Below, in pieces: positions 16,323 through 17,840 of a stretch of DNA of 17,840 nt (position 1 is its first letter; every line of letters begins with the position of its first letter). Position numbers and translations under genes: made by a program. The DNA lies in contig JSYX01000680.1 of NCBI GenBank assembly GCA_000787465.1, forward strand, positions 1 to 17,840. The letters are read 5' to 3'. The stretch is from Thermomucor indicae-seudaticae. Taxonomy: Eukaryota > Mucoromycota > Mucoromycetes > Mucorales > Lichtheimiaceae. Below the pieces are notes generated by a model. It did no database searches and was not told the origin of the DNA. It saw only the letters and a program-made list of their open reading frames with translations.

Positions 16323-17761
16323 ATGCACACCGAGCTCGAGACACTCGTGTTGACTCTCCAGCAGCAACCAACGCGTGAACCAGCCATGCCCGTCACCGTG
16401 TCGAACAGCCACACCTATCCTCCTATCCACAACTTGCCTGTCAGGGATCTTATCCATCAAAAACTCGCGTCTTATAATTCCTTGAAATGCGAAGGCGACC
16501 AGAACGCGTTTTTCATTGGTGACCTTGGTGAAGTCTATCGTCAGCATCTTCGTTGGAAGGCTTTGCTGCCTAGAATCGAGCCATTCTTTGGTAAGAACAT
16601 GCACTCATCTTGATCCGGAGAGAGAGATACTCATTCCTGTTTCTTTGTAGCTGTGAAATCCAACCCTGACCCGATGGTCGTGAAACTCTTGGCGACGCTT
16701 GGTCTGGGCTTTGACTGCGCCAGCAAGTCTGAGATCCAGCAAGTGCTTGACTTGGGTGTGGACCCGAGCCGAATCATCTACGCGAACCCGTGCAAGCAAG
16801 CCTCGTTTATCCGGTACGCGGCCCAGCAGCGCGTGGCCAAGATGACGTTTGACAATGCCGAGGAGCTGCACAAGATCAAGAAGATTTACCCGGGTGCGCA
16901 GCTTGTGCTGCGCATCTTGACGGATGACTCCAAGTCGCTGTGCCAGTTGGGCCTCAAGTTTGGCGCGCCGATGCATACGGTGCGGTCGTTGCTCCAGACG
17001 GCCAAGGAGCTCGAGCTTGACGTGATCGGGATCAGCTTCCATGTGGGCAGCGGCTGTCTGGACGAAAACGCGTTTGCGGATGCGGTACTGCGTGCGCGCA
17101 AGGCGTTCGATATCGGCGAGGAGCTGGGCTTCCATTTCACGTTGCTGGACGTCGGAGGCGGGTTCCCAGGCGCGGATGTTCGTGACGGAATCACGTTCGA
17201 GAAGGTGGCGGCGGTGTTGGGCCCGGCTGTGGACGCGATGTTTCCACCGGAGGTGCGGGTGATTGCGGAGCCCGGCAGGTACTATGTCGCGTCAGCGTTT
17301 ACGATTTGCACGAGTGTGATTGGGCGCCGGACCGTGCTTCCTGAGGAAGCTACGCAAGAGACAAAGTACATGTGTAAGTTTGATTGTTATTTTTGCCAGA
17401 GTCATGTGCGATTGTTCCCGCTGACAGTGGTTTTTGATCAGACTATGTCAACGACGGCATGTATGGCTCGTTCAACTGCATCTTGTTTGACCATCAAGTG
17501 GTCCAACCCAAAGTTCTTTCCAAGGGCTTAAGGTTCTGGTACGGCGAAAAGCCAGAGGAGGAAGAGTATCCCTGCAGTATCTGGGGTCCGACTTGCGACT
17601 CGATTGATTGTCTGGTGAAGGAGACCCGTCTCCCGTTGCTGGAGGACGGCGACTGGATTTACTGGGAGAACATGGGCGCCTACACCATCTGTGCCGCCTC
17701 TCAGTTCAATGGCTTCAAGCAAGCCGAAGTCATTTACACAAACACGTTGAACCTTGAATAG
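16323..17761 (+). CDS. Ornithine decarboxylase
   Basis: PLP enzyme that turns ornithine into putrescine, the first committed step of polyamine synthesis, in the cytosol. Exons 16323-16590, 16651-17373 and 17442-17761 give 436 aa, close to the usual length. The fold-type III barrel and C-terminal beta domain are complete. Lys92 in FFAVKSNPDP is the PLP Schiff-base lysine. SFHVGSG (His220), GGGFPG (258-263) and EPGRYYV (296-302) bind the cofactor. Cys382 in GPTCDS is the active-site Cys at the dimer interface, followed by DGDWIYWENMGAYT. The aspartate after Cys382 (CDS) supports ornithine decarboxylase over arginine or diaminopimelate enzymes. The start at 16323 is the first ATG after an ATG-free leader; a second in-frame ATG lies at 16386. 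Introns are 60 and 68 nt, GT-AG. Fungal ODC is usually controlled by polyamines and antizyme; nothing here proves that. The gene corresponds to yeast SPE1. Confidence 0.97.
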
Positions 17762-17840
17762 GATTAGCGCCAAAAGTATTTAATTACATTTAACAAGGTC
17801 GCTCCTGAAAATTATTTTTTTTTCAGCATCAGCTTTTGGT

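Overview
The window reads as nuclear DNA of a filamentous fungus, most likely an early-diverging one (Mucoromycota, perhaps Mucorales). The grounds are many short introns (13 inferred, 54-112 nt), TATA boxes 40-120 bp before start codons, a velvet-domain regulator, a CYSTM peptide, and a fungal-type RabGAP with glutamine runs. The species cannot be named from sequence alone. No prokaryotic operon signals, CRISPR array, rRNA, tRNA or intact transposon was seen.

Layout. (1) 159-2044, plus strand: a three-exon membrane permease of the ArsB/NhaD/CitT ion-transporter superfamily. (2) 2229-2552, plus: a small acidic protein of unknown function with its own TATA box just after the permease. (3) 2625-2941, minus: a two-exon CYSTM-type Cys-rich peptide converging on gene 2. 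(4) 3633-4895, minus: a single-exon type II membrane protein that looks like a GT-B glycosyltransferase, possibly fucosyltransferase-like. (5) 4896-8069: 3.2 kb with no convincing gene, some coding-like debris and a cluster of an 8-bp repeat. (6) 8070-9408, plus: a five-exon velvet regulator. (7) 9989-13087, plus: a four-exon TBC-domain RabGAP with coiled coils and three poly-Q runs. (8) 13701-14660, plus: a two-exon START lipid-transfer protein. (9) 14661-16322: an intergenic stretch with a possible retroelement relic and the ODC promoter and leader. (10) 16323-17761, plus: a three-exon ornithine decarboxylase.

The genes are ordinary, unlinked housekeeping or regulatory functions: ion transport, wall glycan modification, developmental control, vesicle traffic, lipid transfer and polyamine synthesis. 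There is no sign of a gene cluster or defence system. The most unusual signal is in splicing. Three of the 13 inferred introns need a GC-AG pair, and all three begin GCAAGTT, end CAG and are 62-63 nt long. The START gene also has a 54-nt intron with no stop in frame, so a simple ORF call gives an 18-residue-longer product.

Exon boundaries were worked out by hand from reading frame, splice motifs and family consensus. They are not backed by transcripts.
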